64,000 bases of DNA from Planotetraspora thailandica (GTDB taxonomy: Bacteria > Actinomycetota > Actinomycetes > Streptosporangiales > Streptosporangiaceae): NCBI RefSeq assembly GCF_016863335.1, contig NZ_BOOR01000042.1:34457-98456 (forward strand), written 5' to 3'. The position numbers were made by a program, and so were the translations under genes. A model generated the notes under the pieces. The model ran no database searches. It worked only from the letters and a program-made list of their open reading frames with translations, and was not told where the DNA came from. This document shows, piece after piece, positions 43,421-52,399 of this stretch (the first letter of the stretch is position 1; every line of letters begins with the position of its first letter).

Positions 43421-43462
43421 CCGCATTGCGCAGACCAATATCATCCTGCCCGGGAGGCAGAC

Positions 43463-45097
43463 ATGTACGACTTCGTCATCGTCGGCGGCGGATCGGCCGG
43501 AAGCGCCTTAGCGAACCGGCTGTCGGCGGATCCGTCCAACCGGGTGCTCGTGCTCGAGGCCGGCAGGCCCGACTACCCCTGGGACGTCTTCATCCACATG
43601 CCTGCGGCGCTGACCTTCCCCATCGGCAGCCGCTTCTACGACTGGAAGTACGAATCCGAGCCCGAGCCGTACATGAACGGGCGCAGGATCTACCACGCCC
43701 GGGGCAAGGTGCTCGGCGGCTCGAGCAGCATCAACGGGATGATCTTCCAGCGCGGTAACCCCCTGGACTACGAGCGCTGGGGCGCCGACCCCGGCATGGA
43801 GACGTGGGACTTCGCGCACTGCCTGCCGTACTTCAAGCGCATGGAGAACTGCCTCGCCGCGGACGCGGACGATCCGATGCGCGGTCACGACGGGCCGCTG
43901 GTGCTGGAGCGCGGCCCCGTCGCCAACCCGCTGTTCTCGGCGTTCTTCGGGGCCGTGCAGGAGGCGGGCTATCCGCTGACCGACGACGTGAACGGCTACC
44001 GGCAGGAGGGTTTCGCCCGCTTCGACCGGAACCTGCGGCGAGGCCGCCGCCTGTCGGCCGCGCGCGCCTACCTCCACCCCGTGAAGCACCGGCCCAACCT
44101 GGAGATCAAGACCCGGGCGTTCGTCACCAAGATCCTGTTCGAGGGCAAGCGGGCGGTCGGCGTCGAGTACAACGGCAAGACGGTCAAGGCCGGCGAGGTC
44201 ATCCTCTGCGGCGGCTCGATCAACTCCCCCCAGCTTCTGCAGCTGTCCGGCGTCGGCAACGCCTCCGAGCTGAAGGCCCTCGGCGTCGACGTCGTGCAGG
44301 ACCTGCCCGGCGTCGGCGAGAACCTGCAGGACCATCTGGAGGTCTACATCCAGTACGGCTGCAAGCTGCCCGTCTCGCTGCAGCCCGCCATGAAGCTGAG
44401 CCACCGGCCGTGGATCGGCGCCCAGTGGCTGTTCCTGCGCAAGGGGCCGGGGGCGAGCAACCACTTCGAGGCCGGCGGCTTCACCCGGAGCAACGAGGAC
44501 GTCGACTACCCCAACCTGATGTTCCACTTCCTGCCCGTCGCCGTGCGCTACGACGGCAGCTCACCCGCCGGCGGCCACGGATACCAGGTGCACATCGGGC
44601 CCATGTACTCCGACGCCCGCGGCTCGGTGAAGATCAAGAGCACCGATCCGCGCGAGCACCCCGCGCTGCGGTTCAACTATCTGTCCACCGCCCAGGACCG
44701 GCGCGAATGGGTCGAGGCCGTACGGGTCGCCCGCGACATCCTCAACCAGCCCGCGATGGATCCGTACAACGCCGGGGAGATCTCGCCCGGGCCCTCGGTG
44801 GAGACCGACCAGGAGATCCTCGACTGGGTCGCCAGGGACGCGGAGACCGCGCTGCACCCCTCGTGCACGGCCCGCATGGGCACCGACGACATGTCCGTGA
44901 TCGACCCGCTGACCATGCGGGTCCACGGCCTGGACGGCCTGCGCGTGGTGGACGCCTCGGCCATGCCGTACGTGACGAACGGCAACATCTACGCCCCGGT
45001 GATGATGCTGGCGGAGAAGTCCGCCGACCTGATCCTCGGCAACACTCCCCTGCCCGCCGAACCGGTCGAGTTCTACCGGCACCAGAAGGTCAAGTGA
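43463..45097 (+). CDS. betA: Choline dehydrogenase (GMC oxidoreductase), 544 aa
   Basis: ATG start with GGGAGGCAG. GMC family: FAD loop [38 protein letters not shown] (GMC signature 1) and [15 protein letters not shown] (signature 2). The C-terminal [11 protein letters not shown] carries the catalytic His region and [19 protein letters not shown] closes the FAD site. Length and the loop [24 protein letters not shown] are typical of BetA. It oxidises choline to betaine aldehyde. One base separates its stop from betB, so the two form one operon. Confidence 0.92.
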   Translation: MYDFVIVGGGSAGSALANRLSADPSNRVLVLEAGRPDYPWDVFIHMPAALTFPIGSRFYDWKYESEPEPYMNGRRIYHARGKVLGGSSSINGMIFQRGNPLDYERWGADPGMETWDFAHCLPYFKRMENCLAADADDPMRGHDGPLVLERGPVANPLFSAFFGAVQEAGYPLTDDVNGYRQEGFARFDRNLRRGRRLSAARAYLHPVKHRPNLEIKTRAFVTKILFEGKRAVGVEYNGKTVKAGEVILCGGSINSPQLLQLSGVGNASELKALGVDVVQDLPGVGENLQDHLEVYIQYGCKLPVSLQPAMKLSHRPWIGAQWLFLRKGPGASNHFEAGGFTRSNEDVDYPNLMFHFLPVAVRYDGSSPAGGHGYQVHIGPMYSDARGSVKIKSTDPREHPALRFNYLSTAQDRREWVEAVRVARDILNQPAMDPYNAGEISPGPSVETDQEILDWVARDAETALHPSCTARMGTDDMSVIDPLTMRVHGLDGLRVVDASAMPYVTNGNIYAPVMMLAEKSADLILGNTPLPAEPVEFYRHQKVK

Positions 45098-45098
45098 C

Positions 45099-46565
45099 AT
45101 GAGGGATCTGTACATCGGCGGAACGTGGCGCGACCCGGTCAAGGGCGGCACGCGCCAGATCGTCTCCCCGGCCGACGGCGAGGTCGTGGCGACCGTCTCC
45201 GAGGCGACCGCGGCCGACACGGAACTGGCGATCGCGGCGGCCAGGACCGCCTTCGACGAGGGGCCCTGGCCCAGGACCCCCGAGCGGGAACGCGGGGCGC
45301 TGCTCCTGCGGGTCGCCGACCTGCTGGAGCGCGACCGCAAGGACATCGCCACGGCCGAGTCCCGTGACACGGGCAAGCGGCTGGTGGAGAGCGAATACGA
45401 CGTCGACGACGTGGTGAAGTGCTTCCGCTACTTCGGCGGCCTCGCCGGGACCGACGCCGGGCGCGTGATCGACACCGGCCGCGACGACGTGATCAGCCGC
45501 GTGGTCTACGAGCCTGTCGGCGTGTGCGGCCTCATCACGCCGTGGAACTATCCGCTGCTGCAGACCTCGTGGAAGGTCGCCCCGGCCCTCGTGACCGGCA
45601 ACACGTTCGTGCTCAAGCCCAGCGAGCTCACGCCGTCCACGGCGATCATGCTCATGCGGCTGCTGGAGGAGGCCGGGCTGCCGCAGGGCGTGGCCAACCT
45701 CGTGCTGGGCGCGGGCCCCTCGGCGGGCGCGCTCCTGGCCGAGCACCGGGACGTCGACATGGTGTCGTTCACCGGCGGGCTCGCGACGGGCCGTTCGATC
45801 ATGGCGTCCGCCGCCGCAACGGTGAAGAAGGTCGCCCTCGAACTCGGCGGCAAGAACCCCAACATCGTCTTCGCCGACGCCGACTTCGAGGCCGCCGTCG
45901 ACTTCGCGCTCACCGCCGTCTTCCTCCACTCCGGCCAGGTGTGCTCCGCGGGCGCGCGGCTCCTCGTGGAGGACTCGCTGCACGACGCCTTCGTCGACGA
46001 GGTCGTGCGGCGGGCCTCGCGGATCAAGCTGGGCGGGCCGTTCGACGCCGACGCCGAGACCGGGCCTCTGATCTCGGCCGCCCATCTGGCCAAGGTCGAG
46101 GCGTACGTCGCCGCCGGGATCGCCGAAGGCGCGGTACTGCGGTGCGGAGGCGAAAGGTTGGCCGGAAAGGGCAACTTCTACCCGCCGACCGTGCTCGACG
46201 AATGCCACGCGGGCATGCGGGTGGTGCGTGAGGAGTCGTTCGGGCCGGTGCTGACGGTGGAGCGCTTCAGGGACGAGGACGAGGCCGTCAGGCTGGGCAA
46301 CGACACCGACTACGGCCTGGCGGGCGCCGTGTGGACCAGGGACGCCGGCAAGGCCCAGCGGGTGGCCGCCCGGCTGCGCCACGGCACTGTGTGGATCAAC
46401 GACTACCACCCGTACGTGCCGCAGGCCGAGTGGGGCGGGTTCAAGCAGTCCGGCGTCGGGCGTGAGCTGGGCCCTACCGGTTTGAACGAGTACCGCGAGC
46501 CCAAGCACATCTGGCAGAACATCACCCCCACCCCCCAACACTGGTTCACCCCCCCTTCCGCGTGA
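45099..46565 (+). CDS. betB: Betaine aldehyde dehydrogenase, 488 aa
   Basis: ALDH superfamily with [29 protein letters not shown], catalytic Glu in [11 protein letters not shown] and nucleophile Cys in [12 protein letters not shown]. The substrate-binding end [27 protein letters not shown] is close to the BetB pattern. It oxidises betaine aldehyde to glycine betaine with NAD(P). Its last codons (FTPPSA then TGA) lie inside a 17-bp direct repeat that begins the adjacent non-coding array, so the array may have replaced or altered the native 3' end. Confidence 0.92.
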   Translation: MRDLYIGGTWRDPVKGGTRQIVSPADGEVVATVSEATAADTELAIAAARTAFDEGPWPRTPERERGALLLRVADLLERDRKDIATAESRDTGKRLVESEYDVDDVVKCFRYFGGLAGTDAGRVIDTGRDDVISRVVYEPVGVCGLITPWNYPLLQTSWKVAPALVTGNTFVLKPSELTPSTAIMLMRLLEEAGLPQGVANLVLGAGPSAGALLAEHRDVDMVSFTGGLATGRSIMASAAATVKKVALELGGKNPNIVFADADFEAAVDFALTAVFLHSGQVCSAGARLLVEDSLHDAFVDEVVRRASRIKLGGPFDADAETGPLISAAHLAKVEAYVAAGIAEGAVLRCGGERLAGKGNFYPPTVLDECHAGMRVVREESFGPVLTVERFRDEDEAVRLGNDTDYGLAGAVWTRDAGKAQRVAARLRHGTVWINDYHPYVPQAEWGGFKQSGVGRELGPTGLNEYREPKHIWQNITPTPQHWFTPPSA

Positions 46566-47057
46566 CCCCTCCTTCCGCGTGATCCCTCCTTCCGCGTGAT
46601 CATGCAGAAGTTCGGGATCACGGCCACCGACCTGGCCCAACCCTGTGCGTGATCATGCAGAAGTTCGCGTACGGCCCGCCTGACGTGCCCAAAGCCTTGC
46701 CGTGATCATGCAGAAGTTCGTGTACGGCCCCGCCGAACTGCGCGAACTCATTTCGTGATCATGCAGAAGTTCGCTCTAAGGCCCTCTGACCTGCGCAGAA
46801 CCGAATCGTGATCATGCAGTACGGCACGGCCGGGGACGCCCGAGACGGCCGGTGCCGTACATGACGGATGCCGGCATCGGCGACAACTGCATGATCACGA
46901 ATCGCGATATCACAGGCAGAGCCGATCCCTTCCGAACTTGTGCATGATCACGCTCGGCATATGTGCAGGTCACAGCGGTTGATCTCGAACTTCTGCATGA
47001 TCACGGGCAATGTTTGCGCAGGTCGCGCGCCCATCACCGAACTTCTGCATGATCACC
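46555..47057. repeat. 53-bp-period mirrored array of CGTGATCATGCAGAAGTTCG boxes
   Basis: Rightward boxes start at 46595, 46648, 46701, 46754 and 46807 (the last keeps 13 bases). Leftward boxes (reverse complement) end at 46899 (13-base partial), 46952, 47005 and 47057. Steps are 53 bp each except one of 52. Boxes 2-5 mirror boxes 6-9 about position 46853. A second conserved box, near GACCTGCGCA, lies in the 33-bp gaps (positions 15-24 of each gap) and is also inverted in the right half. A 17-bp direct repeat (46555-46571, 46572-46588) leads in. There is no coding potential across the array. Confidence 0.9.
46819..46860. other. Hairpin near the centre of the mirrored array
   Basis: Arms GTACGGCAC-GGCCG and CGGCC-G-GTGCCGTAC form 14 pairs with one bulged G. 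It directly follows the shortened fifth box. A perfect palindrome GATGCCGGCATC lies just to the right at 46867-46878. Confidence 0.75.
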
Positions 47058-47120
47058 ACCACGGGGGCCACCTAATGGGGTGGACGTGTTCTTGACAGGC
47101 ATATGGGGTGAATAGGACGC

Positions 47121-47136
47121 TGTTGCGGGACGCGCA
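47121..47136. promoter_or_regulatory. IclR operator candidate upstream of dimethylglycine oxidase gene
   Basis: TGTTGCG-GGACG-CGCA with a reverse TGCGCAA at 47149-47155. It matches the iclR-betA site at 43405. A TTGACA lies at 47092-47097 upstream. Confidence 0.5.
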
Positions 47137-47170
47137 TGACGTTTCGGAATGCGCAACGACGGAGGTGTGT

Positions 47171-49585
47171 ATGGCTGGCCCGCGCGTCGTCATCATCGGA
47201 GCCGGAGTCGTCGGGGCGGCCCTCGCCGAAGAGCTCACCGCCAAGGGATGGACGGACATCACGGTCGTCGACCAGGGCCTCGTACCCGCGACGGGCGGAT
47301 CCTCGTCCCACGCCCCGGGGCTGGTTTTCCAGACGAACTCGTCCAAGACGATGACCCAGATGGCGCGCTACACGGTCGAGAAGCTGAGCGCGCTCGGCTG
47401 CTTCCTCCAAGTCGGCGGGCTGGAGGTGGCGACCACCCCCGAACGGCTGGCCGAACTGCACCGCCGCCACGGCTGGGCGACGGCCTGGGGCCTGGACGCC
47501 CGCCTGCTGACCCCCGAGGAGTGCATTGAGCGCCACTCGCTCCTGTCGAAGGACCGGGTGCTCGGCGGCCTTTTCGTCCCGACCGACGGCCTGGCCAAGG
47601 CGGTCCGCGCGGTGGATGTGCAACTGGAGAAGGCGCGCGAGCGCGGCGCCCGCGTCCTCGACCGGCACGAGGTGCTCGACATCCTGAGCGAGAACGGCCA
47701 GGTCACCGGCGTCCTGACCGACCAGGGTGAGGTCCCGGCCGACATCGTGGTCTGCTGCGCCGGCATCTGGGGGCCCAAGGTGGCCCGCATGGCGGGCATG
47801 AATCTCCCCCTCACGCCGCTGGCCCACCAGCTCGCCTGGACGGGGCCCGTCAAGGGGCTCGACGAGACGCAGGAGGCCGTGCGCCCGATCCTGCGCCACC
47901 AGGACGCCGACCTCTATTACCGGGAACGGTTCGACCGGCTCGGCATCGGCTACTACGGCCACCGCCCGCTGCCGATCACCTCCGACGAGATCCTCCCCTT
48001 CGGCGAGGCGGAGGTCATGCCCTCGGTGCTGACCTTCACCGAGGACGACTTCGCCCCCGCCCTGGCCGAGACGCGGTCGCTGCTGCCGGACACCCGGGAG
48101 ACCGAGGTCGAGGAGGGCATCAACGGGCTGTTCTCCTTCACGACCGACAACATGCCGCTGCTCGGCGAGTCTCCCGAGGTCAAGGGCTTCTGGGTGGCCG
48201 AGGCCGTCTGGGTGACGCATTCGGCGGGCGTCGGCAGGGCCATGGCCGAGTGGCTGGCCGACGGCCACTGCTCGTCGTTCGACCTGCACGAGTGCGACGT
48301 CAACCGGTTCGAGCCCCACCAGCTCGCCCCTGAATACGTCCTGGCGCGCGACTGCCAGAACTACGTCGAGGTCTACGACATCATCCATCCGCTGGAGCCC
48401 CCGGCGAACCTCCGGCCGCTGCGCACCAGCCCCTTCTACACGCGCCAAAGAGAGCTCGGCGCCTACTTCCTCGAGGCGACCGGCTGGGAGCGGCCGCAGT
48501 GGTACGAGGCGAACGCCCCCCTCCTCGACGGCAGGGACATTCCACACCCGGGCGACTGGGCGGCCCGCCACTGGTCGCCGGTCGTCGGCGCGGAGGCCCA
48601 GGCGACCCGCGAGTCGGTCGCCGTGTACGACATGTCGGCGCTCAAGCGCATCGAGGTCGGCGGGCCGGGAGCGACGGCGTTCCTCCAGCGCCTCTCGACC
48701 GGCGACGTCGACAAGTCGGTCGGCTCGGTGACGTACTGCCTGCTGCTCGACGAGGACGGCGGCATCCGCAGCGACGTCACCATCGCCCGGCTGGGCCGCG
48801 ACCACTACCAGGTGGGCGCCAACGGCAACCTCGACCTCGACTGGTTCCACCGCCACGCCGACCCGGGCGTGGTCGTCCGCGACGTCACGGCGGGCACCTG
48901 CTGCATCGGCATCTGGGGCCCCAAGGCCCGTGAGGTCGTGGCGCCGCTCGCCGGCTCCGACTTCGCCGCGGGCGGCTTCCGCTACTTCCGCGGCAAGCGG
49001 GCCCACGTCGGCTCCGTGCCGGCCACCGCGCTGCGCCTGTCGTACGTCGGGGAACTCGGCTGGGAGCTGTACACGACCGCCGACATGGGCGCCAAGCTCT
49101 GGGACACCCTGTGGGAGGCCGGCCAGGAGCACGGCGTCATCGCAGGTGGCCGGGGCGCCTTCAACAGCCTCCGGCTGGAGAAGGGCTACCGGTCCTTCGG
49201 CACCGACATGACCTACGAGCACGACCCCTACGAGGCCGGCCTCGGCTTCGCCGTCAAGCTCGACAAGGGCGACTTCGTCGGCCGCGAGGCCCTGCTCGAA
49301 CGCCGCCAGGCCGTACGGCGGCGCCTGACCTGCCTGACGATCGACGGCCCGCAGGCCGTGGTCATGGGCAAGGAGCCGGTCTACGACGGCGAGGCCAGCG
49401 TCGGGTACGTCACGAGCGCGGCCTACGGCTACACGATCGGCAAGGGCATCGCCTACGCCTGGCTTCCCGCCGAGCTGTCCACCCCCGGCCAGACGGTGCA
49501 CATCGGATACTTCGACCGCAAGATCGCTGCGGTCGTCGCCGAGGAGCCCCTCTTCGACCCCGCCATGGAACGGCTCCGGGGCTGA
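47171..49585 (+). CDS. Dimethylglycine oxidase (FAD + folate domains), 804 aa
   Basis: The ATG at 47171 has ACGGAGG upstream. The N-terminal FAD oxidase domain opens [24 protein letters not shown] and has [15 protein letters not shown] with His47, the covalent FAD site in Arthrobacter dimethylglycine oxidase. From about residue 425 come the GcvT-like tetrahydrofolate domain ([29 protein letters not shown]) and its C-terminal barrel. The close match to the DMGO layout supports oxidation of dimethylglycine to sarcosine with the methyl carried as 5,10-methylene-folate. It is first gene of the six-gene run to soxG. Confidence 0.93.
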   Translation: MAGPRVVIIGAGVVGAALAEELTAKGWTDITVVDQGLVPATGGSSSHAPGLVFQTNSSKTMTQMARYTVEKLSALGCFLQVGGLEVATTPERLAELHRRHGWATAWGLDARLLTPEECIERHSLLSKDRVLGGLFVPTDGLAKAVRAVDVQLEKARERGARVLDRHEVLDILSENGQVTGVLTDQGEVPADIVVCCAGIWGPKVARMAGMNLPLTPLAHQLAWTGPVKGLDETQEAVRPILRHQDADLYYRERFDRLGIGYYGHRPLPITSDEILPFGEAEVMPSVLTFTEDDFAPALAETRSLLPDTRETEVEEGINGLFSFTTDNMPLLGESPEVKGFWVAEAVWVTHSAGVGRAMAEWLADGHCSSFDLHECDVNRFEPHQLAPEYVLARDCQNYVEVYDIIHPLEPPANLRPLRTSPFYTRQRELGAYFLEATGWERPQWYEANAPLLDGRDIPHPGDWAARHWSPVVGAEAQATRESVAVYDMSALKRIEVGGPGATAFLQRLSTGDVDKSVGSVTYCLLLDEDGGIRSDVTIARLGRDHYQVGANGNLDLDWFHRHADPGVVVRDVTAGTCCIGIWGPKAREVVAPLAGSDFAAGGFRYFRGKRAHVGSVPATALRLSYVGELGWELYTTADMGAKLWDTLWEAGQEHGVIAGGRGAFNSLRLEKGYRSFGTDMTYEHDPYEAGLGFAVKLDKGDFVGREALLERRQAVRRRLTCLTIDGPQAVVMGKEPVYDGEASVGYVTSAAYGYTIGKGIAYAWLPAELSTPGQTVHIGYFDRKIAAVVAEEPLFDPAMERLRG

Positions 49586-49605
49586 GAACACTGGAGGATC
49601 CCGCC

Positions 49606-50895
49606 TTGAACCCACCCGAATCCCTGGCCGATGTTCCGCTCGTCGAGGCCGACCCGGAGGTCGCGGCCGCGATCGGCGCCGAGTTGCACCGCCAGCAGTC
49701 CACGCTCGAGATGATCGCCTCGGAGAACTTCGCCCCGGTGTCGGTCATGCGGGCGCAGGGGTCGGTCCTGACCAACAAGTACGCCGAGGGCTACCCGGGC
49801 AGGCGCTACTACGGCGGCTGCGAGAACGTCGACGTCATCGAGACGCTGGCGATCGAGCGGGTGAAGGCGCTGTTCGGCGCGGAGGCGGCCAACGTGCAGC
49901 CGCACTCGGGCGCGCAGGCGAACGCGGCGGCGATGGCGGCGCTGCTGGAGCCGGGCGACACGATCCTCGGGCTCGACCTGGCGCACGGCGGTCACCTCAC
50001 CCACGGCATGCGGATCAACTTCTCCGGCCGGCTCTACAAGGTGGTCGCCTACCACGTGCGCGAGAGCGACAACCTCGTCGACATGGACGAGGTGGAGCGC
50101 CTGGCCAGGGAGCACCGACCCAAGATGATCATCGCGGGCTGGTCGGCCTATCCCCGCCACCTCGACTTCGCGGCCTTCCGGCGCATCGCCGACGAGGTGG
50201 GGGCCTACCTGATGGTCGACATGGCCCACTTCGCCGGGCTGGTCGCGGCGGGCCTGCACCCCTCCCCGGTGCCGCACGCGCACATCGTGACCACGACCAC
50301 CCACAAGACGCTCGGCGGGCCGCGCGGCGGGGTGATCCTGTCCACCGGCGACCTCGCCAAGAAGATCAACTCCTCGGTCTTCCCCGGCCAGCAGGGCGGC
50401 CCGCTCGAACACGTCATCGCCGCCAAGGCCGTGGCCTTCAAGATCGCAGCGAGCGACTGGTTCGCCGACCGGCAGCGGCGCACCCTCGAAGGGGCGCGCA
50501 TCCTGGCCGACCGCCTGCTGGAGCCGGACACCGCCGCCGCGGGCGTGCGGGTGCTGTCCGGCGGTACGGACGTCCACCTCGTGCTCGTCGACCTCCGGGA
50601 GTCCGAACTGGACGGCAGGCAGGCCGAAGACCGGCTGCACGCGGCCGGCATCACCGTCAACCGCAACGCGGTGCCGTTCGACCCGCGGCCTCCGATGGTC
50701 ACGTCCGGCCTGCGGATCGGTACGCCGGCGCTGGCGACGCGGGGTTTCCAGGCGGCCGACTTCGCGGAGGTCTCCGACGTGATCGCGGCCGCGCTGACCG
50801 GCGACGGGAGCGACGCCTCCATCGCCCACCTGCGCGGACGCGTCGAGGCCCTCGCCGCCAAGCACCCGCTCTACGCCGCCGAGAACGGATCATGA
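49606..50895 (+). CDS. glyA: Serine hydroxymethyltransferase, 429 aa
   Basis: The start is a TTG at 49606 because GGAGG lies eight bases before it and the protein then opens at the usual place ([19 protein letters not shown]). It is a PLP fold type I enzyme with [43 protein letters not shown] and the cofactor lysine in [14 protein letters not shown]. It joins glycine from sarcosine with methylene-folate from the demethylations to give serine, so it closes the pathway. It is probably a second, pathway-specific copy. Its stop overlaps soxB (ATGA). Confidence 0.94.
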   Translation: MNPPESLADVPLVEADPEVAAAIGAELHRQQSTLEMIASENFAPVSVMRAQGSVLTNKYAEGYPGRRYYGGCENVDVIETLAIERVKALFGAEAANVQPHSGAQANAAAMAALLEPGDTILGLDLAHGGHLTHGMRINFSGRLYKVVAYHVRESDNLVDMDEVERLAREHRPKMIIAGWSAYPRHLDFAAFRRIADEVGAYLMVDMAHFAGLVAAGLHPSPVPHAHIVTTTTHKTLGGPRGGVILSTGDLAKKINSSVFPGQQGGPLEHVIAAKAVAFKIAASDWFADRQRRTLEGARILADRLLEPDTAAAGVRVLSGGTDVHLVLVDLRESELDGRQAEDRLHAAGITVNRNAVPFDPRPPMVTSGLRIGTPALATRGFQAADFAEVSDVIAAALTGDGSDASIAHLRGRVEALAAKHPLYAAENGS

Positions 50896-52109
50896 TGAAG
50901 GACGTCCCGGAGCAACCCGACCGGTTGTGGAACAGCCCCGAGCCGAAGAGCTCGTACGACGTGGTGATCGTCGGCGGGGGCGGCCACGGCCTGGCGACGG
51001 CCTACTACCTGGCCAAGAACCACGGGATCACTGACGTCGCGGTCCTGGAGCGCGGCTGGCTGGCGGGCGGCAACATGGCCCGCAACACCACGATCATCCG
51101 CTCCAACTACCTGTGGGACGAGAGCGCCGGGATCTACGAGCACGCCCTCAAGCTGTGGGAGGGGCTCGAGGACGACCTCGGGTACCCGATCCTGTTCAGC
51201 CAGCGCGGCGTGCTCAACCTGGCGCACAGCCTGCAGGACGTGCGGGACAGCGTGCGCCGCGTGCACGCCAACCGCCTCAACGGCGTCGACGCCGAATGGC
51301 TGACGCCCGAGCAGGTCAAGGAGATCTGCCCGATCGTCAACGTCTCCCCCGACGTGCGCTATCCGGTGCTGGGCGCGACCTACCAGCCGCGCGCGGGCAT
51401 CGCCAAGCACGACTACGTGGCCTGGGGCTTCGCCAGGGCCGCGGCGGCGATGGGCGTGCACCTGATCGAGAACTGCGAGGTCACCGGGGTCGAGGTGTCG
51501 GGCGGCAGGGTCCAGGCCGTCCAGACGACGAGGGGCCGCATCGCGGCCGGCACGGTCGCCCTGTCGGCCGCCGGCCACTCCTCCGTGGTCGCGGCCACCG
51601 CCGGAGTGCGACTGCCCGTGCAGACCCATCCCCTCCAGGCCCTGGTGTCGGAGCTGCTGGAGCCGGTGCACCCGACGGTCGTCATGTCCAACGCCGTGCA
51701 CGTCTACGTCAGCCAGGCCCACAAGGGAGAGCTGGTCATGGGCGCGGGCATCGACGCATACAACTCCTACCGGCAGCGCGGGGCCTTCCACATCATCGAG
51801 CGGCAGATGTCGGCCGCCCTGGAGCTCTTCCCGATCTTCGCGCGGGCGCGGGTGCTGCGCACCTGGGCGGGGATCGTCGACGTCACCCCTGACGCCTCTC
51901 CCGTGGTCGGCCTGACCCCGGTCGACGGGCTGCTCGTCAACTGCGGCTGGGGCACCGGCGGATTCAAGGCGACCCCCGGGGTCGGGTGGTGCTACGCCCA
52001 CACGATCGCGCACGGCGGGCCGCACCCGCTCAACGCCCCCTTCTCGCTCGAACGGTTCACCACGGGCGCGCTCGTCGACGAGCACGGCGCCGCGGCCGTG
52101 GCCCACTGA
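50892..52109 (+). CDS. soxB: Sarcosine oxidase subunit beta, 405 aa
   Basis: DAO-type FAD domain: [60 protein letters not shown]. This is the exact pattern of heterotetrameric sarcosine oxidase beta subunits; the [10 protein letters not shown] segment contacts the flavins. The C-terminus has [22 protein letters not shown]. It forms the active site with the alpha subunit and oxidises sarcosine to glycine. Its start overlaps the glyA stop by four bases. Confidence 0.94.
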   Translation: MMKDVPEQPDRLWNSPEPKSSYDVVIVGGGGHGLATAYYLAKNHGITDVAVLERGWLAGGNMARNTTIIRSNYLWDESAGIYEHALKLWEGLEDDLGYPILFSQRGVLNLAHSLQDVRDSVRRVHANRLNGVDAEWLTPEQVKEICPIVNVSPDVRYPVLGATYQPRAGIAKHDYVAWGFARAAAAMGVHLIENCEVTGVEVSGGRVQAVQTTRGRIAAGTVALSAAGHSSVVAATAGVRLPVQTHPLQALVSELLEPVHPTVVMSNAVHVYVSQAHKGELVMGAGIDAYNSYRQRGAFHIIERQMSAALELFPIFARARVLRTWAGIVDVTPDASPVVGLTPVDGLLVNCGWGTGGFKATPGVGWCYAHTIAHGGPHPLNAPFSLERFTTGALVDEHGAAAVAH

Positions 52110-52141
52110 CGGGAACACTGAGGGCCCACTCAAGGAGACCG

Positions 52142-52399
52142 ATGCTGCTGATCCCCTGTCCGTGGTGCGGGCCGCGCGACGAGTCGGAGTTCCATTACGG
52201 CGGGCAGGCGCACGTCGCCTACCCCGCCGACCCTTCCGCGTTGTCCGACGAGGAATGGGCGCGTTACCTCTTCTTCCGCGACAACCCCAAGGGCCGCTTC
52301 GCCGAACGGTGGAACCACACGGCGGGCTGCCGCCGCTGGTTCAACGCCGTGCGCGACACCGCGACCAACGAGATCCAGGCCCGTGAGGTGACCGCGTGA
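52142..52399 (+). CDS. soxD: Sarcosine oxidase subunit delta, 85 aa
   Basis: ATG with AAGGAG upstream. It has the typical delta-subunit motif CPWCGPRDESEFHYGGQAH and a further Cys near position 63 (HTAGCRRWF), the zinc ligands of this subunit. The order beta-delta-alpha-gamma is conserved in known sox operons. Its stop overlaps the soxA GTG by four bases. Confidence 0.92.
   Translation: MLLIPCPWCGPRDESEFHYGGQAHVAYPADPSALSDEEWARYLFFRDNPKGRFAERWNHTAGCRRWFNAVRDTATNEIQAREVTA

Noticed and set aside
46555..47057. CRISPR array
   Set aside because: Boxes are 20 bp and reverse orientation in the right half, gaps share a conserved second box and are not unique spacers, and there are no cas genes in the window.
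46555..47057. Set of intrinsic terminators for betB
   Set aside because: The boxes themselves are not hairpins; only the central element folds locally. The regular spacing and mirrored layout go well beyond a terminator.
47060..47170. Glycine riboswitch before the dimethylglycine oxidase operon
   Set aside because: I looked for the paired aptamer pattern and did not see it; the gap is short and fits a promoter plus IclR site.
47072..49615. 847-aa open frame on the minus strand across the dimethylglycine oxidase gene
   Set aside because: Antisense shadow of a well-supported plus-strand gene; no start context.
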